A DNA stretch of 64,000 bases from Streptomyces sp. NBC_01465 (GCF_036227325.1 NZ_CP109467.1:6634001-6698000); one strand, 5' to 3'; positions 1 to 8,149 are shown, numbered from the stretch's first letter. Translations and numbers: made by a program. Notes: a model not told the origin generated them from the sequence alone.

Positions 1-890
1 CGGAGGCCGAGACGGCGCTCGCCCTCCAGGGGCTCGGCACGTACCCCCTGGTCCAGTCGGGCACACGGGCCCAGCAGGACCGCTGGCTCCCGGAGGTCAC
101 CGCGGGCCGTGCGGTGGCCGCGTTCGCGCTGAGCGAGCCGGGGGCGGGCTCGGACGCGGGGGCGCTGTCCCTCAACGCCGTACCGCATCAAGGGGGTTGG
201 CGCCTGACCGGCGAGAAGTGCTGGATCTCCAACGCCCCCGAGGCCGACTTCTACACCGTCTTCGCCCGTACGACACAGGGGGCCGGGGCACGCGGCGTCA
301 CCGCCTTCCTGGTCCCCGCGGACCGCCCGGGCCTCACCGGCGCGCCGCTCGACATGCTTTCGCCGCACCCGATCGGCGCGCTGACCTTCACAGACGTCCC
401 CGTCGGCCCCGAGGACGTTCTGGGCGACCCCGACCGAGGCTTCCGCGTGGCGATGAACACCCTCAACCTCTTCCGCCCCAGCGTCGGCGCCTTCGCGGTC
501 GGCATGGCACAGGCGGCGTTGGACGCCACGATCGCCCACACCGCACAACGGGCCGCTTTCGGGGGCCTGTTGAAGGACCTCCAGTCGGTGGCCCACCAGG
601 TGGCGGAGATGGCGACCCGCACCGAGGCGGCCCGCCTCCTGGTCTACGCGGCGGCCGCCGCGTACGACGCCGGGGACCCGGGGATCGCGAAGCACTCCGC
701 CATGGCCAAGCTCCTGGCCACCGAGACCGCCCAGTACGTGGTCGACCAGGCCGTCCAGCTCCACGGCGCCCGCGCCCTCCAGCGCGGCCACCTCCTCGAA
801 CACCTCTACCGCGAGGTCCGCGCACCCCGGATCTATGAGGGCGCCACCGAGGTCCAACGCACCATCATCGCCAAGGAGTTGTACACCTGA
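1..890 (+). CDS. Acyl-CoA dehydrogenase, C-terminal part (cut by window edge)
   Basis: Flavoprotein that oxidises an acyl-CoA to the trans-2-enoyl-CoA in fatty-acid or branched-chain acid breakdown. The frame is open from base 3, so the gene begins outside the window; 295 residues are visible. The FAD/substrate-binding middle domain shows the family motif FALSEPGAGSDAG, and the C-terminal helical domain ends in RIYEGATEVQR, where the Glu of YEG is the usual catalytic base in this family. A GTG at 114 is in frame but lies inside the conserved fold, with good dehydrogenase sequence before it, so it is not the start. The stop overlaps the next start by one base, suggesting a shared operon with the Rid-family gene. 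The exact acyl substrate cannot be read from the sequence. Confidence 0.93.
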   Translation, partial: EAETALALQGLGTYPLVQSGTRAQQDRWLPEVTAGRAVAAFALSEPGAGSDAGALSLNAVPHQGGWRLTGEKCWISNAPEADFYTVFARTTQGAGARGVTAFLVPADRPGLTGAPLDMLSPHPIGALTFTDVPVGPEDVLGDPDRGFRVAMNTLNLFRPSVGAFAVGMAQAALDATIAHTAQRAAFGGLLKDLQSVAHQVAEMATRTEAARLLVYAAAAAYDAGDPGIAKHSAMAKLLATETAQYVVDQAVQLHGARALQRGHLLEHLYREVRAPRIYEGATEVQRTIIAKELYT

Positions 891-1288
891 TGCCCCTCGA
901 CCGCATCAACCCGCCGCACCTCTCCCCGCCGGCCGGCTTCTCGCACGCGGTCGTCGCCACCGGCGCCCGCCTGGTCTTCCTGGCGGGCCAGACCGCGCTG
1001 GACGCGGACGGCAAGGTGGTCGGCGACACGCTCCCGGCCCAGTTCCGTACGGCACTCACGAACCTCCTCGCGGCACTGGGGGCGGCGGGCGGCACCCCCG
1101 CCGACCTGGCCCGCGTCACGGTCTACGCCACCGACGTCGCCGCGTACCGCATCAACGCGCCCGAACTCGGCCGCATCTGGCGGGAGTTGGCGGGCCGCGA
1201 CTACCCGGCGATGGCGGTGATCGGCGCGACGCGCCTCTGGGACGAACAGGCCATGGTGGAGCTCGACGGGACGGCCGTACTTCCCTGA
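890..1288 (+). CDS. Rid-family (RidA/YjgF-like) protein lacking the catalytic Arg
   Basis: 132 residues, a full-length Rid protein (small trimeric barrel-like fold). The FLAGQTALDADGKVVG stretch is the hallmark N-terminal strand-loop. True RidA enamine/imine deaminases carry an Arg in a PARSxV motif; here the matching stretch is PAMAVIG, so the Arg is replaced by Met and deaminase activity on pyruvate-type imines is doubtful. The start ATG shares a base with the stop of the acyl-CoA dehydrogenase, so the two are probably translated together. Arg-less Rid subgroups often sit in catabolic operons; a role in clearing a reactive intermediate of the linked acyl-CoA pathway is inference. Confidence 0.88.
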   Translation: MPLDRINPPHLSPPAGFSHAVVATGARLVFLAGQTALDADGKVVGDTLPAQFRTALTNLLAALGAAGGTPADLARVTVYATDVAAYRINAPELGRIWRELAGRDYPAMAVIGATRLWDEQAMVELDGTAVLP

Positions 1289-1349
1289 CACGTCCACCGA
1301 TACGGGGGTACCCGGATGGCATCACTCGACCGTCCACGACGGAGGTTCG

Positions 1350-1886
1350 ATGCCAATGCGCGCTGTCAGGAAATGGTTCAAGGACAGTCCCGCGGCCCAG
1401 ACGGTGCTCGGGTTCGTCCTTTTCGCCGCGGTGATCCTTTCGCTCAATTGGGGCCATACGCCCGGCTGGTGGCTCGTCAAGCTGGGGCTCTACATCGCGA
1501 TCAGCGTCGCTTTCGCCGCCCGCCGCCGGCGCAGGGACGCCGAAGCCGCCGGCACCGACACCGCGACGCTGAAGTCACTGGAGCGCAGGATCCAGCGCGG
1601 TACGGTGCCGGAGGACCCGCAGGAGCGGGCCGCCATGCGCCGGCTGGTGCTGCACCGGCTCGACCTGATGAGCCGCACCCGTTGGTCAGTACCCGCCTTC
1701 TCCGTCATGCTGGCGCTGGTCGCCGTCCTCGCAGCTGTGACCGGCGACTGGGCCGTGGCCGCGGTCTTCCTCGCGATCAGTGCGGTCGTCACCGGGGCCA
1801 TGGTGTGGATCCGTCGCCGTGCCGCCCGCAAACTGCACCACTTGGACGACGTACTCGGCAGGGACGAACTCGCCCTGCGACACTGA
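1350..1886 (+). CDS. Small integral membrane protein of unknown function
   Basis: 178 residues that I do not recognise as a named family. Four hydrophobic segments are visible, roughly residues 17-33, 40-57, 108-127 and 132-150, arranged as two hairpins separated by a charged region (about 58-107, rich in Arg, Glu and Asp) that should lie in the cytoplasm. A good ribosome site (GGAGG at 1341-1345) stands before two ATGs, at 1350 (spacing 4) and 1356 (spacing 10); either may be used. The next gene starts 6 bases after the stop, so the two may share a transcript. No enzymatic motif is visible. Confidence 0.75.
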   Translation: MPMRAVRKWFKDSPAAQTVLGFVLFAAVILSLNWGHTPGWWLVKLGLYIAISVAFAARRRRRDAEAAGTDTATLKSLERRIQRGTVPEDPQERAAMRRLVLHRLDLMSRTRWSVPAFSVMLALVAVLAAVTGDWAVAAVFLAISAVVTGAMVWIRRRAARKLHHLDDVLGRDELALRH

Positions 1887-1892
1887 CCGTTC

Positions 1893-2816
1893 ATGACCTC
1901 CTTCAGCATCCACGGCGACCGGGTCCACCACACCTGGGACCGCGCCATCGCCCCCGTCACCACCCTCGCCCCCGGCGACGAGGCGACCCTCCAGCTCCTC
2001 GACGCGGGCGGCGGCCAGCTCACCGCCGAGTCCACCGCCGCCGACCTCGGCAAGCTCGACTTCGGCCGGCTCAACCCGGTCACCGGGCCGCTGTACGTCA
2101 AGGGGGCCGAGCCCGGCGACGCCCTGGTCGTGGACATCCTGGACGTGGAGGTGGGGGAGTGGGGCTGGACCGCCTGCATCCCCGGATTCGGGCTGCTCGC
2201 CGACGAGTTCCCCGACCCGCACCTGAGGATCTCCCGCATCACGGACGGATACGCCGAACTCCTGCCCGGCCTGCGCATCCCCGTCGTCCCGATGATCGGC
2301 ACGATCGGCGTCGCCCCGCCCGAGCCCGGCCCGCACTCGGTGATCCCGCCGCGGCGCTGGGGCGGCAACATGGACATCCGGCACATCGGCCCCGGCGCCC
2401 GGCTGATCCTCCCGGTCGGCGTGGAGGGCGCCCTGCTCTCCGCGGGCGACACCCATGCGGCCATGGGCGACGGCGAGGTCTGCGGCACCGGCGTCGAGAC
2501 CTCCTCGACGGCCCGCCTCCGTGTGGACGTACGCAAGGGAGCCGCGCCCCGCACCCCGGTCATCGAGACCCACCCGGTCACCGCACGCACCGGCGCGGCC
2601 CTCGCCACCACGGGGATCGGCCCCGACCTGATGGAGGCGTCACGGGACGCGGTGCGCGCGCTCATCGAGGAGATCACGGCCCGTACGGGACTGCCCCCGG
2701 AAGATGCGTACCTGCTGGCGAGCGTCGCCGCGGACCTCAAGATCTCCGAGGTCGTCGACGCCCCCAACTGGGTCGTCTCGGCGCACCTGGAGCGCGAACT
2801 CCTGGGCGGAGCCTAG
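1893..2816 (+). CDS. Acetamidase/formamidase family protein
   Basis: 307 residues, matching the FmdA/AmdA fold that hydrolyses short-chain amides to ammonia and the acid. Family features include the HHTWDRAIAP opening, the GDALVVDILDVEVGEWGW strand, the GGNMDIRHIGPGARLILPV block and SAGDTHAAMGDGE, which carries the Asp/His/Glu residues conserved in the active site. The C-terminal half (DAYLLASVAADLKISEVV) is also typical. It follows the membrane protein by 6 bases without a clear ribosome site, suggesting translational coupling. Its 3' end overlaps the convergent TetR gene by 4 bases. Substrate is unknown; nitrogen scavenging is the usual role. Confidence 0.9.
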   Translation: MTSFSIHGDRVHHTWDRAIAPVTTLAPGDEATLQLLDAGGGQLTAESTAADLGKLDFGRLNPVTGPLYVKGAEPGDALVVDILDVEVGEWGWTACIPGFGLLADEFPDPHLRISRITDGYAELLPGLRIPVVPMIGTIGVAPPEPGPHSVIPPRRWGGNMDIRHIGPGARLILPVGVEGALLSAGDTHAAMGDGEVCGTGVETSSTARLRVDVRKGAAPRTPVIETHPVTARTGAALATTGIGPDLMEASRDAVRALIEEITARTGLPPEDAYLLASVAADLKISEVVDAPNWVVSAHLERELLGGA

Positions 2817-3385
2817 GGGCGCAGCCCGGCCAGTGTGACGGTGACGAGGCGGTGGACCGCGGCCCGGGAGGAGAGGGTGCCGGCCGCGGAGAGGGCATGG
2901 AGGCAGTAGCCCGCGAGCTCGTCGGGTGCGACGTCGCCCCGGAGGGCGCCGCTCGCCGCCCCCTCGGCGAGCAGCTCCCTGACCATGCCGCGCAACTGCC
3001 GCTCCCCGTCGACGACATGCCGGTCGCGGTGGAGCACCCCGGAGAGCTCCGTACCGTGGTGCTCCCGGGTCCCGTGGGCGATGAAGGCGTACGCGGTCAG
3101 CACCGCTTCGAGGCGCTCGCCCGCGTCCCCGGCCCGGTCGCGGACCTCCGCGAGCTGCGCGAGGTGGGCCGTTATCCGGCGTTCGTGCCAGGCGGTCAGG
3201 ATCGCTTCGACGTCCGGGAAGTACTTGTACAGCGTGGCCCGCCCGATGCCGGTCCCCTCGGCGATCTGCGACATCGTCACCGCCCGCAGCCCCTGCTCGG
3301 ACACCAGCCCGGCCGTCACGTCCAGAACCGCCTCCCGCACCGAACGCCGGTGCGCCTCGATCGTCTCGTTCCACAGCTTCGGCAC
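2813..3385 (-). CDS. TetR/AcrR-family transcriptional regulator
   Basis: 190 residues. The N-terminal domain is a textbook TetR helix-turn-helix (about residues 15-60): TMSQIAEGTGIGRATLYKYF. The rest is a helical ligand-binding domain of ordinary length with a TetR_C-like ending. The start is a GTG (MPKLW). It is divergent from a DUF2218 gene; between them lies an inverted repeat, GACACT-N18-AGTGTC, overlapping the likely -35 box of that gene. I infer that this protein represses the DUF2218 gene and perhaps itself. The ligand cannot be predicted. Confidence 0.93.
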   Translation of the reverse strand: MPKLWNETIEAHRRSVREAVLDVTAGLVSEQGLRAVTMSQIAEGTGIGRATLYKYFPDVEAILTAWHERRITAHLAQLAEVRDRAGDAGERLEAVLTAYAFIAHGTREHHGTELSGVLHRDRHVVDGERQLRGMVRELLAEGAASGALRGDVAPDELAGYCLHALSAAGTLSSRAAVHRLVTVTLAGLRP

Positions 3386-3414
3386 CCCGCCAGTTTACGC
3401 GGCGACGACAGCAC

Positions 3415-3444
3415 GACACTTTGCATTGACAGCGACAGAGTGTC
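3415..3444. promoter_or_regulatory. Candidate TetR operator over a divergent promoter
   Basis: Inverted repeat GACACT (3415-3420) and AGTGTC (3439-3444). Between them is TTGACA (3426-3431), a good -35 box for the DUF2218 gene, followed at 15 bases by GATAAA (3447-3452), a plausible -10. A repressor bound here would cover the -35 element. The assignment to the adjacent TetR protein rests on position only. Confidence 0.55.
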
Positions 3445-3455
3445 TCGATAAACAG

Positions 3456-3755
3456 ATGGGCATGGAGAAGTCCGAAGCCCGCGTCCCGACCACGAGGGGC
3501 GAGCGATACGCCAAGCAACTGTGCAGCCATGCGGCCCACATGGCCCCGCGTGCGGAGTGGGATCCGCCGGAGGGAGTGATCGAGTTCCCCGCCTCGGCGG
3601 GCACCTGCCGGCTGACCGCGGAACCGGAGTGCCTGCACCTTGTGCTCGAAGCCGCGGACGGCGCACAGCTCGCCAGGATGCAGCGGATCATCGGCAGCGA
3701 CATCGAACGGTTCGCGGTCCGGGACGGTCTCACGGTGGAATGGACCCCGGCCTGA
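3456..3755 (+). CDS. DUF2218 domain protein
   Basis: 99 residues covering a complete DUF2218 domain (family of unknown function, about 90 residues). Visible family features are GERYAKQLCSHAAHM near the start and the closing RMQRIIGSDIERFAVRDGLTVEW. ATGs at 3456 and 3462 are both in frame and neither has a ribosome site. The -10-like GATAAA ends about 9 bases before 3462, so the message may be leaderless with 3462 as the true start. It is divergent from a TetR regulator, an arrangement often seen for this domain. No enzymatic function can be assigned. Confidence 0.85.
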   Translation: MGMEKSEARVPTTRGERYAKQLCSHAAHMAPRAEWDPPEGVIEFPASAGTCRLTAEPECLHLVLEAADGAQLARMQRIIGSDIERFAVRDGLTVEWTPA

Positions 3756-3798
3756 TCTCCGCGACCGTCGTCGTCCGACGTGACATCGTGGGGCAGGG

Positions 3799-4611
3799 GT
3801 GAGCAGACACATGGCCGTGTCCGAGCAGCGCAAGCAGTCGAAGGTGGGTCTGTTGCTGCGGGGTTGGCGCGAGCGCCGCCGCCTCAGCCAGGTGGATCTC
3901 GCCAACCGGGCCGGCGTCTCCGCCCGCCATCTCAGCTTTCTCGAGACCGGCCGGGCCATGCCCAGCCGGGCCATGGTGCTGCGCCTGGCCGAGCAGCTCG
4001 AAGTCCCCCTGCGCGACCGCAATCCGCTGCTGCTCGCGGCCGGTTACGCCCCGGCGTACGAGCAGAAGCCGCTCGCGGACCCGGCGATGGGACCGGTGCT
4101 CGGCGCCGTCAAGCAGATCCTGAGCGGCCATGACCCGTACCCGGCGCTCGTCGTCGACGGCGAGTGGAACCTCGTCGACACCAACAGGAGCTTCGCGCTG
4201 TTCACCGAGGGGGTCGCGCCCGAACTTCTCGAGCCTCCCGTGAACGCCCTGCGCCTCGTACTGCACCCCAAGGGCATGGCCCCGGGCATCGTCAACCTCG
4301 GTGTGTGGCGCGCCAAACTCCTGGGCCGGCTGAGCCGGCGGGCGGCGGCTGACCCCCGACTGGGCCCGCTCTACGAGGAGTTGCTCGCGTACCCGTGCGA
4401 CCAGGAGGAACCGGAGCTCGACGTGCCGGGGCTCGGGGACATCTGCATCCCCCTGCAACTGCGCCGGGGCGACCACGAGCTGTCCTTCTTCGCCACCCTC
4501 GCGACGTTCGGCACGCCGCGCGACATCACGGTGGCCGAGCTGATCATCGAGTCGTTCTTCCCGGCCGACGAGGCCACCGCCGAGGCGGTACGAGGTCTGA
4601 ACCGCTCCTGA
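3799..4611 (+). CDS. XRE-family regulator with MmyB-like ligand-binding domain
   Basis: 270 residues. Residues about 15-75 form a Cro/C1-type helix-turn-helix (LSQVDLANRAGVSARHLSFLE), followed by the MmyB-like C-terminal domain, recognised by LLLAAGYAPAYEQKPL, ALVVDGEWNLVDTN and the LHPKGMAPGIVN stretch. MmyB-type C-terminal domains are PAS-like and are thought to bind a fatty-acid-like or small hydrophobic ligand. Start is either GTG 3799 or ATG 3811; AGGGG at 3794-3798 sits 12 bases before the ATG. It is followed after 134 bases by a SnoaL-like gene whose upstream DNA holds two overlapping palindromes, a probable target. Confidence 0.92.
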   Translation: MSRHMAVSEQRKQSKVGLLLRGWRERRRLSQVDLANRAGVSARHLSFLETGRAMPSRAMVLRLAEQLEVPLRDRNPLLLAAGYAPAYEQKPLADPAMGPVLGAVKQILSGHDPYPALVVDGEWNLVDTNRSFALFTEGVAPELLEPPVNALRLVLHPKGMAPGIVNLGVWRAKLLGRLSRRAAADPRLGPLYEELLAYPCDQEEPELDVPGLGDICIPLQLRRGDHELSFFATLATFGTPRDITVAELIIESFFPADEATAEAVRGLNRS

Positions 4612-4669
4612 GGCCGGAGCTTTTCTCCAAGTCCTGTCGCAGGTCAGCGAGTTGAGGCAGATCCTTCCT

Positions 4670-4690
4670 ACCTCAGAGGTAATTGCCTCT
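4670..4690. promoter_or_regulatory. Overlapping palindromes before the SnoaL-like gene
   Basis: A perfect palindrome ACCTCAGAGGT (4670-4680) overlaps a second one with arms AGAGG (4675-4679) and CCTCT (4686-4690). Both lie about 60-75 bases before the start at 4746 and just after the XRE gene. They are candidate operators for that regulator; no experimental link is known to me. Confidence 0.5.
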
Positions 4691-4745
4691 CTTACCTTTC
4701 GGCGGGAGATTGGCGGCATCGAGCCCGGAGCGAAGGAAGAGAATC

Positions 4746-5111
4746 ATGACGGAAAACCTGAACGCATTCGCGACCCGCTACATCGCCCTGTGGAACGAAC
4801 CCGACCCCGCCCTGCGCAGCAAGGCGATCGAAGAACTCTTCGCCCCCGAGGCGCAGCACTACACGCCCGCCCAGGAAGTGCACGGCCGGGCCCAGCTTGA
4901 GGAGCGCGTGGGCACGGCTTACGAGAAGTGGGTCGAGTCGGGCCGGTACGCCTTCCGGGCCGTGCCCAACGCGACCGGACACCACCGCTCGGTGCGGTTC
5001 AACTGGGAGATGTACGACGTCGCGACGGGCCGGGCGGACTCGGTCGGATTCGACTTCATCACGCTCGACGAGTCCGGACTGATCGAGACGGACTACCAGT
5101 TCGTCGACTGA
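4746..5111 (+). CDS. SnoaL-like / NTF2-fold family protein
   Basis: 121 residues with an NTF2-like cone fold signature: RYIALWNEPDPALRSKAIEELF at the start (helix with W/D conserved in the SnoaL-like group), AQHYTPAQEVHGRAQLEERV, and closing strands DFITLDESGLIETDYQFVD. Family members bind or isomerise small polyketide-like or lipophilic molecules; many are not enzymes. ATG 4746 is chosen because GGAAGAG stands just upstream. It lies downstream of the XRE regulator in the same direction and ends at a hairpin terminator. Probably the regulated partner of that regulator (inference). Confidence 0.85.
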   Translation: MTENLNAFATRYIALWNEPDPALRSKAIEELFAPEAQHYTPAQEVHGRAQLEERVGTAYEKWVESGRYAFRAVPNATGHHRSVRFNWEMYDVATGRADSVGFDFITLDESGLIETDYQFVD

Positions 5112-5119
5112 CCCCTGCC

Positions 5120-5155
5120 GAAGGGCCGCACGCCGTCACCGGTGTGCGGCCCTTC
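5120..5155. terminator. Bidirectional hairpin terminator
   Basis: Twelve-base-pair perfect stem: GAAGGGCCGCAC (5120-5131) with GTGCGGCCCTTC (5144-5155), loop 12 bases. It sits between the convergent SnoaL-like and HTH-MurA genes and can serve both. There is no T-run, as is usual in this GC class. Confidence 0.75.
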
Positions 5156-5160
5156 CCTCG

Positions 5161-6687
5161 TCAGATGTCGCGGAAGATCTCGATCTGGGCGCCCACCGAG
5201 TTGAGACGCTCGGCCAGGTCCTCGTACCCGCGGTTGATGACGTAGACGTTCCGCAGTACGGACGTGCCCTCGGCCGCCATCATCGCGAGCAGCACCACCA
5301 CAGCAGGCCGCAGGGCCGGCGGGCACATCATCTCGGCCGCGCGCCAGCGCGTCGGGCCCTCGACCAACACGCGGTGCGGGTCCAGGAGTTGGAGGCGGCC
5401 GCCGAGCCGGTTCAGGTCGGTGAGGTAGATCGCGCGGTTGTCGTAGACCCAGTCGTGGATCAGCGTCTGGCCCTGTGCGACCGCCGCGATCGCCGCGAAG
5501 AACGGCACGTTGTCGATGTTGAGGCCCGGGAAGGGCATCGGGTGGATCTTGTCGATCGGCGCTTCGAGCTTCGAGGGGCGCACCGTCAGATCGATCAGCC
5601 GGGTCCGCCCGTTGTCCGCCGCGTACTCCGCGCTGCGGTCGTGGTCGAGGCCCATCTCCTCCAGGACCGCGAGCTCGATCTCCAGGAACTCGATCGGCAC
5701 CCGGCGGATGGTGAGCTCCGACTCGGTCACCACGGCCGCGGCCAGCAGGCTCATCGCCTCGACCGGGTCCTCGGAGGGGGAGTAGTCGACGTCGACGTCG
5801 ATCTCCGGCACCCCGTGGACGGTGAGTGTCGTCGTGCCGATGCCGTCGACCCGTACCCCCAGCGCCTCCAGGAAGAAGCACAGGTCCTGGACCATGTAGT
5901 TCGACGAGGCGTTACGGATCACGGTCGTGCCCGCGTTGCGGGCGGCGGCCAGCAGCGCGTTCTCGGTGACCGTGTCGCCGCGCTCGGTCAGGACGATCGG
6001 GCGGTCGGGCGAGGTGCGCTGCACCTCGGCGTGGTAGATGCCCTCCGTTGCGGAGATGTCCAGACCGAAGCGGCGCAGGGCGATCATGTGCGGCTCGATC
6101 GTGCGCGTGCCGAGGTCGCAGCCGCCGGCGTACGGCAGCTTGAAGCGGTCCATGCGGTGCAGCAGCGGGCCCAGGAACATGATGATCGAGCGGGTCCGGC
6201 GCGCGGCCTCCGCGTCCATCTGGTCCATCTCGAGCCGTGCGGGCGGCACGATCTCCAGGTCCTTGCCGTCGTTGATCCAACGGGTGCGCACGCCGATGGA
6301 GTTGAGCACCTCCAGCAGGCGGTAGACCTCTTCGATGCGCGCGACGCGGCGCAGCACGGTGCGGCCCTTGTTGAGCAGCGAGGCGCAGAGCAGTGCCACA
6401 CACGCGTTCTTGCTCGTCTTGACGTCGATCGAGCCCGAGAGGCGGCGGCCGCCGACGACGCGCAGATGCATCGGTCCGGCGTACCCCAGCGACACGATCT
6501 CGCTGTCCAGCGCCTCACCGATACGGGCGATCATCTCAAGGCTGATGTTCTGGTTCCCGCGCTCGATGCGGTTCACCGCGCTCTGGCTGGTGGAGAGCGC
6601 ATCGGCAAGCTGAGTCTGTGTCCAGCCCCGGTGCTGACGGGCGTCACGGATGAGCTTGCCGATGCGTACGAGGTAGTCGTCTGCCAT
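5161..6687 (-). CDS. HTH-domain fused to MurA-type UDP-GlcNAc enolpyruvyl transferase
   Basis: 508 residues in two parts. Residues about 1-68 are an XRE helix-turn-helix (WTQTQLADALSTSQSAVNRIERG). Residues about 72-508 match MurA (UDP-N-acetylglucosamine 1-carboxyvinyltransferase, first committed step of peptidoglycan synthesis), of full family length. Key residues are kept: the Lys-Asn pair of TSKNA (residues 93-94) and the fosfomycin-target Cys in AGGCDLGTRT (Cys190), plus the YSPSEDPVEAM region in the C-terminal lobe. It may be an active second MurA, a sugar-nucleotide-sensing regulator, or both. A palindrome lies 12 bases before its start. Streptomycetes usually carry another plain MurA elsewhere. 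Confidence 0.92.
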   Translation of the reverse strand: MADDYLVRIGKLIRDARQHRGWTQTQLADALSTSQSAVNRIERGNQNISLEMIARIGEALDSEIVSLGYAGPMHLRVVGGRRLSGSIDVKTSKNACVALLCASLLNKGRTVLRRVARIEEVYRLLEVLNSIGVRTRWINDGKDLEIVPPARLEMDQMDAEAARRTRSIIMFLGPLLHRMDRFKLPYAGGCDLGTRTIEPHMIALRRFGLDISATEGIYHAEVQRTSPDRPIVLTERGDTVTENALLAAARNAGTTVIRNASSNYMVQDLCFFLEALGVRVDGIGTTTLTVHGVPEIDVDVDYSPSEDPVEAMSLLAAAVVTESELTIRRVPIEFLEIELAVLEEMGLDHDRSAEYAADNGRTRLIDLTVRPSKLEAPIDKIHPMPFPGLNIDNVPFFAAIAAVAQGQTLIHDWVYDNRAIYLTDLNRLGGRLQLLDPHRVLVEGPTRWRAAEMMCPPALRPAVVVLLAMMAAEGTSVLRNVYVINRGYEDLAERLNSVGAQIEIFRDI

Positions 6688-6698
6688 ATCGGCAGGCT

Positions 6699-6714
6699 AT
6701 CTCACATATGAGAT
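6699..6714. promoter_or_regulatory. Palindrome at the 5' end of the HTH-MurA gene
   Basis: ATCTC (6699-6703) and GAGAT (6710-6714) around ACATAT, immediately upstream of the HTH-MurA start (6687) and touching the stop codon of the FAD oxidase gene. Position and symmetry fit an autoregulatory operator for the fused helix-turn-helix. Confidence 0.5.
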
Positions 6715-8099
6715 GTTGCATTTCCGGGGACGGCCACCGGAGTGATGTTGCGGTTGAGGCGGAAGAGGTTGGCGGGGTCGTGGACGGCCTTCAGCCGGGC
6801 CAGCCGCTCGTAGTCCTGCGGGTCGTAACCGGCGCGCGTCTGCGCCTCGCCGGCCCGCGCCCCGTCCCCGTACACGAAGGGCAGCGCGAGTCCGAGGCTC
6901 CACGGCGCGAGGATCTCCTCCGCCCGGTCCAGCACGCCCCGCGCCTCGTCCAGAGCGCCCTCGTGCTCGCCCGGCATGGTGATGATCCGCACGATGTACT
7001 GCGCATCACGCCGCCCGACAGCGCTCCCGCCCTCCGGCCGGCGCGACAGCGCACCGCCCAGGTGCCGTACGTCGACCACCGACATCATCGGGGCGCCGGG
7101 TCCCGTCAGCTCCCGCACGGCCTCCAGCGCCTCCGCGTCCAGGGCGCTGAGCAGCACGTTCGTACCCAGGTAGGCGTGCGGGAAGGGCGGGTCCTGGTAG
7201 ATCGATCCGCCCTCGGTGTACGGGAGCGTGCGCAGCGTGTCGATCAGCCGCGGCCCCACCGCCCGCAGCGGCTCCACCAGCCGCTCGCCGTCGGCCGCGT
7301 CCCCGTCGAAGGCGATCCGCACATGGGCCACGTACTGCCCGCGCAGCGGCGCCGGCAACTGCTCCATGTCGGGGTAGGCGATCAGCCCGACCGACGACGT
7401 CAGCGCCTCGGGCACGGTCGCGCTCCACGTCCGGTACGCCTCCAGGACGTCGGCGATCCGCTCCGCCGCGAAGAACATCCCGCCGCCGTAGACCTGAGCG
7501 ACCTGTACGAGTTCGATCTCCAGCGCGGTCACCACGCCGAAGTTGTGCCCGGCCCCGCGCAGCGCCCAGAAGAGACCGGGGTCGCTGTCGGCGGTCACCG
7601 TACGCAGCCGCCCGTCCGCGGTGACGATCTCCGCCGAGCGGATCCGGTCGGACGCGTACCCGAACTGCCGTGCCAGCAGCCCGATTCCGCCGCCCAGGGT
7701 GTACGAGACCGCGCCCACCCCCGGCGACGACCCGCTCAGCGGCGCGAGCCCGTGCTCGGCGGCGGCCCCCACGACCTGCTCCCAGCGGACCCCCGCCCCG
7801 ATCCGCGCGGTCCGCGCGGCGGCGTCGATCCGGACCTCGTCCATCCGGCGGGTGGTGATCAGGACTCCGCCCTCGGTGGCGACGGACAGGCCGTGCCCGG
7901 TGGCCTGCACGGCGACCGGCAGCCCCTGTCCCGCGGCGAACTCCACGGCGATCCGTACGTCCTCGGCGCCGGCCGCGCCCACGACCACCGAGGGCCGGTG
8001 CCCGTATGCGGTCTGGAACCCGGCCAGTTCGGCCTCGTACTCCTCGTCCCCCGGGAAGAGGACGGAGCCCTTGATCTCATCGGCAGGGAAGGTGTTCAT
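6702..8099 (-). CDS. FAD-linked oxidoreductase (BBE-like, PCMH type)
   Basis: 465 residues from ATG 8099, preceded by GGAGAG at good spacing; a TTG further upstream at 8117 is less likely. The N-terminal FAD-binding PCMH domain shows SVVVGAAGAEDVRIAV, QATGHGLSVATEGG (His for covalent FAD) and LGGGIGLLARQFG; the C-terminal BBE segment ends YERLARLKAVHDPANLFRLNRNI. The Cys often used for a second flavin link is absent near SPGVGAVSY, so single histidyl attachment is expected. Such enzymes oxidise sugars, alcohols or natural-product intermediates; the substrate is unknown. A strong inverted repeat stands 51 bases upstream. No signal peptide is visible. Confidence 0.9.
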   Translation of the reverse strand: MNTFPADEIKGSVLFPGDEEYEAELAGFQTAYGHRPSVVVGAAGAEDVRIAVEFAAGQGLPVAVQATGHGLSVATEGGVLITTRRMDEVRIDAAARTARIGAGVRWEQVVGAAAEHGLAPLSGSSPGVGAVSYTLGGGIGLLARQFGYASDRIRSAEIVTADGRLRTVTADSDPGLFWALRGAGHNFGVVTALEIELVQVAQVYGGGMFFAAERIADVLEAYRTWSATVPEALTSSVGLIAYPDMEQLPAPLRGQYVAHVRIAFDGDAADGERLVEPLRAVGPRLIDTLRTLPYTEGGSIYQDPPFPHAYLGTNVLLSALDAEALEAVRELTGPGAPMMSVVDVRHLGGALSRRPEGGSAVGRRDAQYIVRIITMPGEHEGALDEARGVLDRAEEILAPWSLGLALPFVYGDGARAGEAQTRAGYDPQDYERLARLKAVHDPANLFRLNRNITPVAVPGNATSHM

Positions 8100-8149
8100 G
8101 AGGCAACTCTCCATCAATGGCAGGTCCGTTGAGGGAGAGACTGCCTCGT

